32,351 nt of DNA from Methylovulum sp. (GCA_028712695.1 JAQTQZ010000038.1:1-32351), one strand, 5' to 3'; counted from the stretch's first letter, positions 1 through 8,334 are shown. Numbers and translations are program-made. Notes: a model not told the origin generated them from the letters alone.

Positions 1-500
1 CCCCTGAATTTGTCCATATTCACGAACAACCTTACTTAACAGCGGCATTAGGCAGCGCCGCTTATGATGGCGAGGGAGTGGCCACGCAAACCCGTAATAT
101 TGTCAGTGACGGCATTTTGCGCGGTTATGTATTAAGCACCTATTCAGCCCGCAAACTAGGTCTGCGTAGCACCGGCAATGCTGGCGGCGTGCACAATTTG
201 ACGATAGAACCTGGGCAGCATGATTATGAGGCGCTGTTAAGACAGCTGGATACTGGCTTGCTGGTTACGGAATTGATGGGGCAAGGCGTGAATATGGTCA
301 CTGGCGATTATTCGCGTGGCGCCGCCGGATTCTGGGTAGAAAATGGCCAAATCCAATATCCTGTTGAAGAGATCACCATTGCCGGTAATCTGAAAGATAT
401 GTTTAAAAACATCGTTGCCATCGGTAATGACGTCGATTACCGAGGCAATATCCGGACAGGTTCAATACTGATCGGACAAATGTCGATAGCGGGGGAATAG
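1..500 (+). CDS. pmbA: TldE/PmbA metalloprotease-complex subunit, C-terminal part
   Basis: The 3' end of a gene that enters from the left edge in the frame starting at base 3; about 165 residues are visible. The block STYSARKLGLRSTGNAGG, followed by a glycine-rich segment and a closing GQMSIAGE, is characteristic of PmbA/TldE. In the known family PmbA pairs with TldD to make a cytosolic protease that trims peptides such as microcin B17 precursor and degrades the CcdA antitoxin; TldD, not PmbA, carries the zinc site. A GTG at base 78 could be read as a start, but coding similarity continues upstream of it (HEQPYLTAALGSAAYDGEG), so it is internal. It converges on pgpA, with a hairpin between them. 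The family call is firm; the N-terminal half is outside the window. Confidence 0.9.
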   Translation, partial: PEFVHIHEQPYLTAALGSAAYDGEGVATQTRNIVSDGILRGYVLSTYSARKLGLRSTGNAGGVHNLTIEPGQHDYEALLRQLDTGLLVTELMGQGVNMVTGDYSRGAAGFWVENGQIQYPVEEITIAGNLKDMFKNIVAIGNDVDYRGNIRTGSILIGQMSIAGE

Positions 501-546
501 AGCAGCGACGGCTCACAACGCTAGCCGATGCCCACGTTGTCAACTT

Positions 547-575
547 GCAGGAGCGGTCAAAGATGCCGCTCCTAC
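547..575. repeat. REP-like palindrome between convergent genes
   Basis: AGGAGCGG at 549-556 is matched by CCGCTCCT at 566-573 around a 9-base loop. The GTAGGAGCGG-type core resembles repetitive extragenic palindromes common in gammaproteobacteria. It sits between the convergent ends of pmbA and pgpA, where it could serve as a bidirectional terminator or mRNA stabiliser; there is no clear T-run. Only one copy was noticed in the window. Confidence 0.55.
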
Positions 576-639
576 GATGGCTTACGAATGCCCGCTTAAA
601 TGGGATTTACCCAAAACACCATAGCCCCCACCTAGCCCA

Positions 640-1158
640 TCATGCACCAAAAACCCAACCCTGCCCGACCATCAGCCACAACAAGCCGCCAGCAAACACA
701 CCCGCCAACACATCATCCAGCATGATACCTAAACCACCGTGGACTTTTTGGTCGATCCATTTAATCGGCCAAGGCTTAACAATGTCGAACACCCTAAACA
801 GCACAAATCCCAGCAGCAGATTTTGCCAATTAAAAGGGACTATCCACATCGTTATCAAAAATCCGGCAATTTCATCCCAAACAATGCCACTAAAATCATG
901 CTCACCGAGCTTTTCTGTCGCCACATCACAAAACCACACGCCAACGCCGGTGATCAATAACGTCAACACGCTGTAGACAAGAAAATCTGCTTGTATCAAC
1001 ACCAAATAAAGCGGAATGGCGGCAACCGTACCCATCGTGCCCGGGGCTTTTTTTGCCAATCCTGAACCAAAACCAAACGCCAAAAACAACACCGGGTCGC
1101 GCAAGATTTGCCGTGCTGTCAGTTGATTTTTACCGACGGTATTAAGAAAAATGCTCAT
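640..1158 (-). CDS. pgpA: Phosphatidylglycerophosphatase A
   Basis: A 172-residue integral membrane phosphatase that converts phosphatidylglycerophosphate to phosphatidylglycerol in the inner membrane. Family signatures are the N-terminal FGSGLAKKAPGTMGT block (about residues 31-45), the acidic WDEIAGF segment (about 94-100), and FRVFDIVKPWPIKWID (about 121-136). Several hydrophobic stretches fit four membrane segments. The ATG at 1158 lies inside the 3' end of thiL (17-base overlap), the usual arrangement in the nusB-thiL-pgpA tail of this cluster, so translational coupling is likely. Length is normal for the family. Confidence 0.93.
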   Translation of the reverse strand: MSIFLNTVGKNQLTARQILRDPVLFLAFGFGSGLAKKAPGTMGTVAAIPLYLVLIQADFLVYSVLTLLITGVGVWFCDVATEKLGEHDFSGIVWDEIAGFLITMWIVPFNWQNLLLGFVLFRVFDIVKPWPIKWIDQKVHGGLGIMLDDVLAGVFAGGLLWLMVGQGWVFGA

Positions 1159-2077
1159 AGCCTTTTGCCTTTAAAAGTTGGATAGTGCCTGATTTGTTTA
1201 GGCGTAAACCGGATGCCGCGTCAATCACGCCGATTTTTCGGCAGCCAGCCGGTATCAATGATGCATTTTCCGGTGCGGCTGTAAAGCACAGTTCGTAATC
1301 ATCACCCGCAACCAACGGCATAGGCCAATCGCCCGTCTCATCAATATACGCCCGCACTGCCGCCGATAACGGCAAGGACTCCCAATCAACACAGGCTCCG
1401 ACCTCGCTCTGCTCAAGAATATGCCCCAGATCACTGGCCAGGCCATCTGACAAATCAATGCACGCATGGGCAACGCCGCGCAATGCCAACCCTGCTTCAA
1501 TGCGCGGTAGCGGGGCATTGAAACGCGCCAAAGCCGCCGCCGAATCAGTGCACGGATAGCCTTGGGTAATTTTTAGCCCCAAGCCCGCATCGCCCAAATT
1601 TCCGCTCAGATAAATAAAATCGCCGGGCATTGCCGTTGACCGCAACAATGCCTTACCGCACGGCACCAAGCCCATCGCCTGAACCGTCAACGTCAATGTG
1701 CCAGACGTGGTGTCACCGCCGACCAAATCAACGCCATAACGTTCTGCCAACCCCAAAAAACCTTCGGCAAAGGACGTCAACCAGTCTCCATCAACAGCCG
1801 GCATGGTTAATGCCAAGGTGACTGAAACAGGCTTGGCGCCCATCGCGGCAAGATCGCTTAAATTGACGGCAAGCAGTTTATGGCCCAATTGCCTAGGATC
1901 GGCATCGGCAAAAAAATGCACGTTTTCAACCATTGTGTCAGTTGTGACCGCCAACTCATAGCCCTCAGGGATTGCCAATAACGCACAATCATCACCGATG
2001 CCTAAGCGGGTTGACGGATTAGTTACGGTTTGCCGCGTGAAAAACCGCTGGATGAGGCCGAATTCAGAAAGAGCCAT
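1142..2077 (-). CDS. thiL: Thiamine-monophosphate kinase
   Basis: A 311-residue enzyme that phosphorylates thiamine monophosphate to the active cofactor thiamine diphosphate, using ATP. It belongs to the PurM/SelD-like ATP-binding superfamily. Visible signatures are GIGDDCAL near residue 26, NLSDLAAMGAKP (about 91-102) and VGGDTT (about 118-123), which form the Mg-ATP site, plus a late ACIDLSDGLASDL block. It starts at an ATG 24 bases downstream of the nusB stop and overlaps pgpA at its own 3' end. Length is typical and no key residue is missing. Confidence 0.95.
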   Translation of the reverse strand: MALSEFGLIQRFFTRQTVTNPSTRLGIGDDCALLAIPEGYELAVTTDTMVENVHFFADADPRQLGHKLLAVNLSDLAAMGAKPVSVTLALTMPAVDGDWLTSFAEGFLGLAERYGVDLVGGDTTSGTLTLTVQAMGLVPCGKALLRSTAMPGDFIYLSGNLGDAGLGLKITQGYPCTDSAAALARFNAPLPRIEAGLALRGVAHACIDLSDGLASDLGHILEQSEVGACVDWESLPLSAAVRAYIDETGDWPMPLVAGDDYELCFTAAPENASLIPAGCRKIGVIDAASGLRLNKSGTIQLLKAKGYEHFS

Positions 2078-2101
2078 AGTTTGTACTGAGACAGCGGTTT
2101 G

Positions 2102-2539
2102 TTATTCGGCCGCTTTTTTCGCGTTAATTTCCACCACCCGTTTTTGCTGGGCGATTTTATCGAGGATGCCGTTGATATATTTATGGCTACCATCAGCACC
2201 GAAGCATTTGGCAAGATTAACGCTTTCGTTAATAACAACCCGATAAGGCATATTCAACCGATACAGCAATTCGTAAGTGCCTATTCTTAAAATCGCCCGT
2301 TCGACTGGGTCAACCGCATCAACTGGCCTGTCAACAAATTCGCTTAAGGCCTGGTCGATAACATCCAGATTTGTCGGCACCCCATGAAACAGTTCATTAA
2401 AATAACTTTTCTGGGCGTCTTTCAACCACTCTTCATCAATAAACTGCTGCTCGATCATGCCGAGGTTCTGACCAGTCATCTGCCATTGGTACAATGCCTG
2501 TACCGCCGCTTTACGCGCATTAGTGCGAGCCAGACTCAT
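2102..2539 (-). CDS. nusB: Transcription antitermination factor NusB
   Basis: A 145-residue all-helical RNA-binding protein. With NusE (ribosomal protein S10) it binds boxA RNA and lets RNA polymerase read through rRNA operons. The opening ARTNARKAAVQALYQWQ and the late PYRVVINESVNLAKCFG block are diagnostic. Its ATG at 2537-2539 shares one base with the ribH stop codon (TAATG), so the two are translationally coupled; ribH-nusB adjacency is conserved across proteobacteria. Length is usual. Confidence 0.96.
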   Translation of the reverse strand: MSLARTNARKAAVQALYQWQMTGQNLGMIEQQFIDEEWLKDAQKSYFNELFHGVPTNLDVIDQALSEFVDRPVDAVDPVERAILRIGTYELLYRLNMPYRVVINESVNLAKCFGADGSHKYINGILDKIAQQKRVVEINAKKAAE

Positions 2540-3015
2540 TAAATTTCCAGATTTTTAAAAAGGCTCACCATTTCGATGGCTGACAACGCGGCTTCCGCCC
2601 CTTTATTGCCCGCTTTAGTACCGGCACGTTCTATCGCTTGTTCTATCGTATCAACAGTCAACACGCCAAAACTGACCGGCACATCATATTGCAATGAAAT
2701 ATGGGCGATGCCTTTAACGCATTCGCCTGCGACATATTCAAAATGTGGCGTGCCCCCGCGTATCACAGCTCCCAACGCGATAATCGCATCGTATTTTTTA
2801 CTGGCGGCAACGCGCTGCACCACCATCGGCAATTCAAACGCACCTGGCGCTTTGACCAGATGAATATCGCCCTTATCGGCACCATGACGCACCAACGCAT
2901 CAATCGCACCGGCTTCTAACTGCTCGACGATAAAACTGTTAAAACGTGACGCGACAAGGCAAAATTTACCGCCTTGCGCTGAAAAATTCCCTTCAAATAT
3001 TTTTACTTTCGACAT
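2539..3015 (-). CDS. ribH: 6,7-dimethyl-8-ribityllumazine synthase
   Basis: A 158-residue lumazine synthase that condenses 5-amino-6-ribitylaminouracil with 3,4-dihydroxy-2-butanone 4-phosphate, the penultimate riboflavin step. Known members form pentamers or 60-mer shells. Signatures are VASRFN near residue 22, the KAPGAFELP substrate loop (about 55-63), [16 protein letters not shown] (about 81-96) with the catalytic histidine, and [11 protein letters not shown] (about 117-127). It lies 32 bases downstream of ribBA and overlaps nusB by one base. No FMN riboswitch was recognised upstream of any rib gene here. Confidence 0.96.
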   Translation of the reverse strand: MSKVKIFEGNFSAQGGKFCLVASRFNSFIVEQLEAGAIDALVRHGADKGDIHLVKAPGAFELPMVVQRVAASKKYDAIIALGAVIRGGTPHFEYVAGECVKGIAHISLQYDVPVSFGVLTVDTIEQAIERAGTKAGNKGAEAALSAIEMVSLFKNLEI

Positions 3016-3047
3016 TATTTTTCTCTACAGACATTATTTATACAAAC

Positions 3048-4151
3048 TCAACCTACATGCTCCGCCACTTCCAGATCAAAACCAGACAGTGCGACATATT
3101 TTTTCTGGGCACCCAGCACTTTTAACTTATGCACACCCAAATCAGCCAGTATTCTCGCGCCAGTCCCTGTCGTGCGCCAGTCAAAGACCTCGGCCTCATT
3201 AGCGGAACCGGCAACACCGTTATCCTGCAATTGATAGCGGTGGATCAATTCAGCAAGCGCTTTGTTATTTTCACTCTGGCGAATGATAACCAGCACACCA
3301 CGACCCGCTTCGGCTATTTTTTGCATCGCCAAGCGGATCGGCACATTGCAATCACTGCGCTTGGACGAAAACACATCATCGAGCAAATTCCGCGCATGCA
3401 CTCTGGCTAAAACCGGCTCATCGCCCGAGACCTGCCCCATCACCAACGCCAGATGCACGTTGTTATCGTTTCTGTCCTGGTACGCATAAAGCCGGAAATC
3501 GCCAAATTCTGTCGGATAAGCGCATTCACTGATGCGCTCCAAAGTATTTTCGTGTTGGATCCGGTAATGGATCAGATCGGCAATCGTGCCGATTTTTAGC
3601 TGATGCTGCTCGGCAAATAGCTCCAGATCAGGACGTCTTGCCATCGAGCCATCTTCATTGAGTATCTCAACAATGACCGCCGCCGGTTCAACGCCAGCCA
3701 ACCGCGCCAAATCACAGCCTGCCTCAGTATGCCCGGCACGGTTCAGCACCCCGCCGGATTGCGCCATTAACGGAAATATATGCCCAGGCTGCACTAAGTC
3801 ATCGGCCTTGGCATCCACGGCAACGGCACATTGCACGGTACGCGCACGGTCAGCCGCCGAAATGCCGGTAGTCACGCCAGTGGCTGCTTCGATGGACACG
3901 GTAAAGTTAGTCGAATGCGGGGTTTTATTTTCATTCACCATCAACGGCAAACGCAACTGCTGGCAACGCTCCGGCGTCAACGTCAGGCAGATTAGACCGC
4001 GCCCGTACCGCGCCATAAAATTAATATCTTCAGGACGGGTGAACGCGGCGGACATAACCAAATCACCTTCATTCTCGCGGTCTTCATCATCCATAATGAT
4101 GACCATTTTGCCCTGCCGTAAATCGTCTATGATTTCTTCAATGGTATTCAT
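3048..4151 (-). CDS. ribBA: DHBP synthase with degenerate GTP cyclohydrolase II-like domain
   Basis: A 367-residue two-domain protein. Residues 1-200 are 3,4-dihydroxy-2-butanone 4-phosphate synthase, which makes the four-carbon riboflavin precursor from ribulose 5-phosphate. That half has intact DDEDRENEGDLV (21-32), TPHSTNFTVSIEA (78-89 region), GHIFPL (123-128) and HTEAGCDLARLAG (141-153). Residues about 205-367 align with GTP cyclohydrolase II, but of the three zinc cysteines (C54, C65 and C67 in the Escherichia coli enzyme) the first two are N255 and S266; only C268 remains. The RQEGRGIGL-type catalytic motif has become RQSENNKAL. GTP cyclohydrolase activity is therefore probably lost, as in the known RibB-RibX-like proteins. 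A separate RibA should exist elsewhere in the genome. Confidence 0.9.
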   Translation of the reverse strand: MNTIEEIIDDLRQGKMVIIMDDEDRENEGDLVMSAAFTRPEDINFMARYGRGLICLTLTPERCQQLRLPLMVNENKTPHSTNFTVSIEAATGVTTGISAADRARTVQCAVAVDAKADDLVQPGHIFPLMAQSGGVLNRAGHTEAGCDLARLAGVEPAAVIVEILNEDGSMARRPDLELFAEQHQLKIGTIADLIHYRIQHENTLERISECAYPTEFGDFRLYAYQDRNDNNVHLALVMGQVSGDEPVLARVHARNLLDDVFSSKRSDCNVPIRLAMQKIAEAGRGVLVIIRQSENNKALAELIHRYQLQDNGVAGSANEAEVFDWRTTGTGARILADLGVHKLKVLGAQKKYVALSGFDLEVAEHVG

Positions 4152-4209
4152 AATTGTCCAAAATAGTCGTAGTGAGGTGCAATGTTTGCGTTCAACGCAC
4201 CCTGCCCGT

Positions 4210-4866
4210 TTAGCCTAAAAATCCGCTGCTTTGCAATAGCGCTTCGGTGATGCCACCATAAGGTTTAGCCGCCGCCTCGCCTTTCATCAAACGCTCCATA
4301 TAGCGAGCCAATATATCAACTTCCAGATTCACCAGTGTGCCAACCACCGCATCGCCCAATGTCGTTTCCTTAAGAGTGTGCGGGACAATATTGACGCCAA
4401 ACACCGCACCATTCACCTCATTGACGGTCAAGCTGATACCGTTGATACAGATGGAACCTTTTTCGGCGATATATTTAGCCAGCGTATCGGGGGCTTTGAT
4501 GCTAAAACGAACGGAACGCCCGTCCGTTTTTTTCTCAATGACCTTGCCGATACCATCGACATGACCACTGACAATATGCCCACCCATGCGCGTCGTCGGG
4601 GTCAAGGCCAGTTCCAAATTGACTGGTGTGCCTGTTATCGCCGTACTGAGCGTGGTTCTTGACCAAGTTTCATTGGACACATCGGCATAAAAATAATGCG
4701 CCCCCAATTCTACGGCTGTCAAACAGACACCATTGACGGCGATGCTGTCGCCCAGTTGCGTGTCATTGAGCAGCAATTTGCCCGTGTCGATTTTTAAACG
4801 GAAATCGCCTAATTTGCGCTCGATAGTGGAGATTTTGCCAATGGATTGGATGATGCCTGTGAACAT
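4210..4866 (-). CDS. ribE: Riboflavin synthase alpha chain
   Basis: A 218-residue enzyme that dismutates two 6,7-dimethyl-8-ribityllumazine molecules into riboflavin and the pyrimidine precursor. It has two homologous lumazine-binding barrels. The first starts with MFTGIIQSIG and contains LGDSIAVNGVCLT (about residues 38-50); the second starts near GGHIVSGHVDGIG (about 95) and contains KGSICINGISLTVN (about 134-147). It lies 58 bases upstream of ribBA on the same strand. In the usual gene order it directly follows ribD, but here about 1.9 kb carrying three foreign-looking genes separates them. Length is normal. Confidence 0.95.
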   Translation of the reverse strand: MFTGIIQSIGKISTIERKLGDFRLKIDTGKLLLNDTQLGDSIAVNGVCLTAVELGAHYFYADVSNETWSRTTLSTAITGTPVNLELALTPTTRMGGHIVSGHVDGIGKVIEKKTDGRSVRFSIKAPDTLAKYIAEKGSICINGISLTVNEVNGAVFGVNIVPHTLKETTLGDAVVGTLVNLEVDILARYMERLMKGEAAAKPYGGITEALLQSSGFLG

Positions 4867-4875
4867 GGTTTTTGG

Positions 4876-5313
4876 TTAACTGGTGAATTGAATGGATGTG
4901 CTGGCAGACTCAAGAAAGGATGCGGGCGAAGAGATCACAACACCACGAAATGGATTTAAGACTAGCAAATCGTTATCACCACTCAAGATGTAACTGGCTT
5001 TGCCACTAACCGCCAATTCCAAAAATTTATTATCTTTTTTATCACGGCATTCTGTTATTGCATCAATAACTTGAATAAACTCCACTTCGCGTACTAAAGC
5101 TGCAAAAAACGCTAAGCGTTGTTTTTCCGAAACGTATTTACTAAATTTGGGTCGACACAGCACTTCGTCTAATTCCGATAATGTTTCTTCTGACATCAAT
5201 AGTTTCGCCTGCGACACTACAAAATCAAACGCTTGCCGTGAGACTGAACGTGGTAGCAAAGCAGCACTAACGGCAACGTTAGTATCAATAACCACACGGA
5301 CTTTATTTTTCAT
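4876..5313 (-). CDS. PIN-domain toxin of a type II toxin-antitoxin system
   Basis: A 145-residue PIN-domain protein of the 'putative toxin-antitoxin toxin component, PIN family' (COG1569-like). Known PIN toxins are Mg-dependent ribonucleases that block translation. Acidic active-site candidates are visible: D in RVVIDTNV near the N-terminus, E in the LSELDEVL helix, D in CRDKKDNKFLELA, and the late LSGDNDLL. A TTG three bases upstream also opens the frame, but the ATG at 5313 is preferred. The start lies inside the 3' end of the antitoxin gene (11-base overlap), the standard coupled arrangement. It ends 9 bases before the ribE start codon, so transcription into ribE is likely. Target RNA is unknown. 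Confidence 0.8.
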   Translation of the reverse strand: MKNKVRVVIDTNVAVSAALLPRSVSRQAFDFVVSQAKLLMSEETLSELDEVLCRPKFSKYVSEKQRLAFFAALVREVEFIQVIDAITECRDKKDNKFLELAVSGKASYILSGDNDLLVLNPFRGVVISSPASFLESASTSIQFTS

Positions 5314-5527
5314 CAAGCAACGAGGTTAATAGTTCCGGCGTCATTCCTTGCGATTCCGCATAACTCCCCATTTCATCCATAATTGTTGCCAATGGCTTAT
5401 TGGGGTTGACAATTAACTCCTTTAAACGCAAATTCAATAGCATTTGAAACTGCCGTTTTTCCTCTACGGTAGCTTGTAAAAACGACCTTGCCAGTTCGTT
5501 ATCGACTTCGATAGAAATTGTTGTCAT
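5303..5527 (-). CDS. Putative antitoxin partner of the PIN toxin
   Basis: A 74-residue protein directly upstream of, and overlapping, the PIN toxin gene. It opens with a short beta-like stretch (MTTISIEVDNELA), followed by an amphipathic, glutamate/lysine-rich helical region and an acidic C-terminus (LLTSLLDEK). This is the general plan of small antitoxins, with an N-terminal dimer/DNA-binding part and a disordered tail that wraps the toxin. I do not recognise a specific DNA-binding family. The call rests mainly on size, order (antitoxin first) and overlap with the toxin. Autoregulation from the region just upstream (5528-5592) is plausible but no operator palindrome was identified. Confidence 0.65.
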   Translation of the reverse strand: MTTISIEVDNELARSFLQATVEEKRQFQMLLNLRLKELIVNPNKPLATIMDEMGSYAESQGMTPELLTSLLDEK

Positions 5528-5592
5528 AAATCACCTTTTGCCAGATTGGCACAGTCTGCTGGAAGAAGTTTACGAATCCCTATTTATCGTCA

Positions 5593-6687
5593 TCATTCCA
5601 TTTTTATGATTTGAATGCGTTCTGGTATTTTGTCGTTCACGCTTAGCCAATATTTATAACGTTCTAATTTTTCCGAAAAAATTAAACGGTATACATCTCC
5701 TCTATTCATGCCCAATACACTACGAAATGGATCGTTTCCGTTCATTGGCACGGGAGGAATGTAGTTTTTTGTAAGTAGGCCATACCTTAGCAACTCGCTA
5801 TCCATATTCTCAATTTCTACAACAGAATACTTCTCTCTTTCAGTTTGATTTTGAAAAATCTCACGCAAAATCTTATCTGAAATAAGATACCACTTATATT
5901 CATGATTATCTGATTTGGAAATAATCGGTATCAACGAAGCCAAATTAATTGAATAATTTATATTTAAATCCGGTTCGTTTTCATTAGGCTTTGTTCTTTG
6001 TCTAATTTTTATTTCTATATTTTCAAAGCGATTCAGCTGATTATAAATATACGAAAAATCCTTTTCCTCACTTCCGCTAAAAATGCTCGGCTCAATTGCC
6101 GCCAATTGCTCTTTCATCAACTCATTTTGTTTACGAAGCTCATTAATTTCAATTAACAATTCTTCGCTAGACACCTTGTCAGCCCTAACCCAACCCACTG
6201 CGGGAAACAGTTTTATGGTTTTTGACAGGCTTAACGCCACAATACCTGGAAGCTCTTCTTTGTGTTGCCAGAATTTAACCACTCGGCCTGTAGCCGCCTT
6301 GTCGCGAAAACCTTGTAAACGAATACGCAGGTCAGGATTTTGTTCTGATTTAACAAATGGAATTTGCTCGGGTTTTTCGTGCAATAAGGCAATCACTTTT
6401 AAACCACGTTCTAAGGCATATTCATACTCCAATTCGGTATAGCTGATGCCTTCGGCGGTTACCGAGCCGTATCTACCCCCGATAATTAGCAGGTAGTAAT
6501 CGCAGTCATCAATAATGCGTTTGATAAATTCAAATTGGTCTTCATCGGTAGCCGGAAAAAGCTCCATGCCCGCTGGAATACAATCCAATTCCAACAAAGT
6601 TTGGATAACTTTTTTACGCTCATCCTGTAAATCCGCGTAAGTGGAGCTGACGAATACTTGATACCTTTTTTCCAAAACTGACCCCAC
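5593..6687 (-). CDS. DUF4062 (TIR-like) domain protein
   Basis: A 364-residue protein whose N-terminal 90 or so residues are a DUF4062 domain: [18 protein letters not shown] at the start, then [39 protein letters not shown]4062 has a flavodoxin/TIR-like fold and is often found on bacterial NTPase defence proteins; here no NTPase domain is visible. A coiled-coil-like stretch (about 180-200, [19 protein letters not shown]) precedes a C-terminal half I do not recognise. The start is uncertain: GTG at 6687 opens the frame, but GTGGGG overlapping it would be a good ribosome binding site for the TTG at 6675, giving LEKRYQVF, closer to the usual start of this domain. Base use differs from neighbours: 5881-5940 is 30% G+C, against 58% for 3721-3780 in ribBA. 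Confidence 0.75.
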   Translation of the reverse strand: MGSVLEKRYQVFVSSTYADLQDERKKVIQTLLELDCIPAGMELFPATDEDQFEFIKRIIDDCDYYLLIIGGRYGSVTAEGISYTELEYEYALERGLKVIALLHEKPEQIPFVKSEQNPDLRIRLQGFRDKAATGRVVKFWQHKEELPGIVALSLSKTIKLFPAVGWVRADKVSSEELLIEINELRKQNELMKEQLAAIEPSIFSGSEEKDFSYIYNQLNRFENIEIKIRQRTKPNENEPDLNINYSINLASLIPIISKSDNHEYKWYLISDKILREIFQNQTEREKYSVVEIENMDSELLRYGLLTKNYIPPVPMNGNDPFRSVLGMNRGDVYRLIFSEKLERYKYWLSVNDKIPERIQIIKME

Positions 6688-6785
6688 TTTAGTTTTGTTT
6701 GCTTTTAGATAAAAGCCATAAAATCATCAACAAAAATCTAAAAATATTGGTCGGAACGTATTTTTAAAGGCGTGATGAATTCCAT

Positions 6786-7880
6786 TTACACATTCGATTG
6801 CAACGTCAATTTTAAATCCCCGCCCACCTGCCTAACATCCAGCAACTTCAATTCCTTCTTATCCGCCATAGTCAGCAAGCCCGGCAGATGAAACAAGCCG
6901 CGCCCTTCATCACCCAACACACAAGGCGCCATGTAAACCACCAGCTCATCAATCAGGCCTTCAGCGAGCAAGGCACCGTTAAGAATAGCGCCGCTTTCAA
7001 CCAAAACCTCGTTGATTTGCTGCTGCGCCAAAAAACGCATCACGTCCTGCAAATCAAGCTGGCCATTTTTTTCAGCCAGTCGATAAACTTCAAATCCCGC
7101 CTGTTGCAATACCTGTTGTTTTGCCGCATCGTCCGAGCAGGTCAAAATTAGGCTGCGTCCTGGCAATTTTGCCATTTGCGCCGTCACCGGCATATTTAAG
7201 TGGGTATCCAAGACAACACGGACAGGTTGTACGACATCGAAGCTGACCCGTGCGTTCAAGGCGGGGTCATCCGCCAGCACGGTATTGATGCCGGTTAAAA
7301 TCGCCGAACTTTCGGCCCGTAACCGCTGCACATCGGCGCGGGCTTGCGCTGATGTGATCCACTTGCTTTCGCCGGACGCCAGAGCCGTCCGACCATCCAG
7401 ACTCATCGCCAATTTGCTGCGCACAAACGGACGGTTTTGTGTCATCCGTTTGATAAAGCCACGGTTTAAGGCACGGGCATCATCCGCCAATACACCGACT
7501 ATCACTTCAATTCCAGTGCGTTTAAGCTTGTCCAGTCCACGTCCTGAAACTAATGGATTAGGGTCTTGCATTGCCACCACTACACGGCTGATGCCAGCAG
7601 CTATCAACGCATCACAACACGGCGGTGTTTTACCATGATGGCTGCACGGCTCTAAGGTGACATAAGCCGTTGCACCTTTAGCATCCAATACGGTTTTTAA
7701 CGCTTCGACTTCGGCATGTCCATAACCCGCTTTAGCATGCCATCCCTCACCGATAGCGCTCCCTTCCCTGACCAACACGCAGCCTACACGCGGATTAGGG
7801 TCGGTCGTGTAACGGCCTTTCTTCGCCAGTTGGATAGCTTGCGCCATAAAAAAGCAGTCTTTCTGCGTCGCATCCGTCAT
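6786..7880 (-). CDS. ribD: Bifunctional riboflavin deaminase/reductase RibD
   Basis: A 364-residue two-domain enzyme acting after GTP cyclohydrolase II: it deaminates the diaminopyrimidine ribosyl phosphate and then reduces the ribose side chain with NADPH. The N-terminal cytidine-deaminase-like zinc site is clear (HAEVEAL, then PCSHHGKTPPCC). The C-terminal RibD/DHFR-like reductase has RPFVRSKLAMSLDGRTA and a late VLVESGAILNGALL. The frame stays open upstream to 7904, but the ATG at 7880 (MTDATQKD) starts one base after the nrdR stop and gives the normal family length, so I chose it. ribE, its usual next gene, is displaced by the inserted toxin-antitoxin/DUF4062 block. Confidence 0.94.
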   Translation of the reverse strand: MTDATQKDCFFMAQAIQLAKKGRYTTDPNPRVGCVLVREGSAIGEGWHAKAGYGHAEVEALKTVLDAKGATAYVTLEPCSHHGKTPPCCDALIAAGISRVVVAMQDPNPLVSGRGLDKLKRTGIEVIVGVLADDARALNRGFIKRMTQNRPFVRSKLAMSLDGRTALASGESKWITSAQARADVQRLRAESSAILTGINTVLADDPALNARVSFDVVQPVRVVLDTHLNMPVTAQMAKLPGRSLILTCSDDAAKQQVLQQAGFEVYRLAEKNGQLDLQDVMRFLAQQQINEVLVESGAILNGALLAEGLIDELVVYMAPCVLGDEGRGLFHLPGLLTMADKKELKLLDVRQVGGDLKLTLQSNV

Positions 7881-7881
7881 A

Positions 7882-8334
7882 TTATTTTTTCTGCAAATGC
7901 GCAATCATTTCGGTAAATTCGCTAACATCCTGAAAACTCCGGTAAACAGACGCAAAACGCACAAAAGCGACATGATCCAGCACACTTAACTCTTTCATGA
8001 TCATTTCACCAAGTTCCTGAGCCGTCACTTCCCGCTCACCTTTAGCAATCAGTTCTTTCTTTATCTTAGCGAGCGACGCTTCAATGGCATCGCTTTCTAC
8101 CGGCCTTTTCTCAAGTGCTTTAAGCATCCCTGATCGCAGTTTTTTTTCATCAAACGGTTCACGCGTACCATCGCGTTTAATAACCCGTGGCATAGTCAAT
8201 TCAGCCACTTCAAACGTGGTAAAGCGTTCTTTACAGACATTACATTCACGCCGCCGACGCACCTGATCGCCTTCATTTGCTAATCTGGAGTCAAGGACCC
8301 GAGTATCCTGAGCCGAACAAAAAGGACATCGCAT
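7882..8334 (-). CDS. nrdR: Transcriptional repressor NrdR
   Basis: A 150-residue repressor of ribonucleotide reductase genes, binding NrdR boxes when its ATP-cone is loaded with ATP/dATP. An N-terminal zinc ribbon is visible as C3, C6, C31 and C34 (CPFC and CNVC), followed by an arginine-rich stretch and an ATP-cone domain from about residue 49 ([18 protein letters not shown]). Length is standard. It is the first gene of the rib cluster, one base upstream of ribD; nrdR-ribD adjacency is widespread in gammaproteobacteria. No NrdR boxes or reductase genes are seen in the window. Confidence 0.96.
   Translation of the reverse strand: MRCPFCSAQDTRVLDSRLANEGDQVRRRRECNVCKERFTTFEVAELTMPRVIKRDGTREPFDEKKLRSGMLKALEKRPVESDAIEASLAKIKKELIAKGEREVTAQELGEMIMKELSVLDHVAFVRFASVYRSFQDVSEFTEMIAHLQKK

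Noticed and set aside
545-976. Open frame of 143 codons on plus
   Set aside because: Lies opposite pgpA, has low-complexity composition (many P, T, N, H) and is a shadow of the real gene.
3016-3047. FMN riboswitch for the rib genes
   Set aside because: Gaps before ribH, ribBA, ribE and ribD are too short or lack the conserved RFN elements; none was recognised in the window.
6703-6743. Terminator after ribD
   Set aside because: TTTTAGAT/ATCTAAAA forms an 8-bp A/T-rich stem with a 25-base loop; too weak to claim, though it may reduce readthrough into the inserted block.
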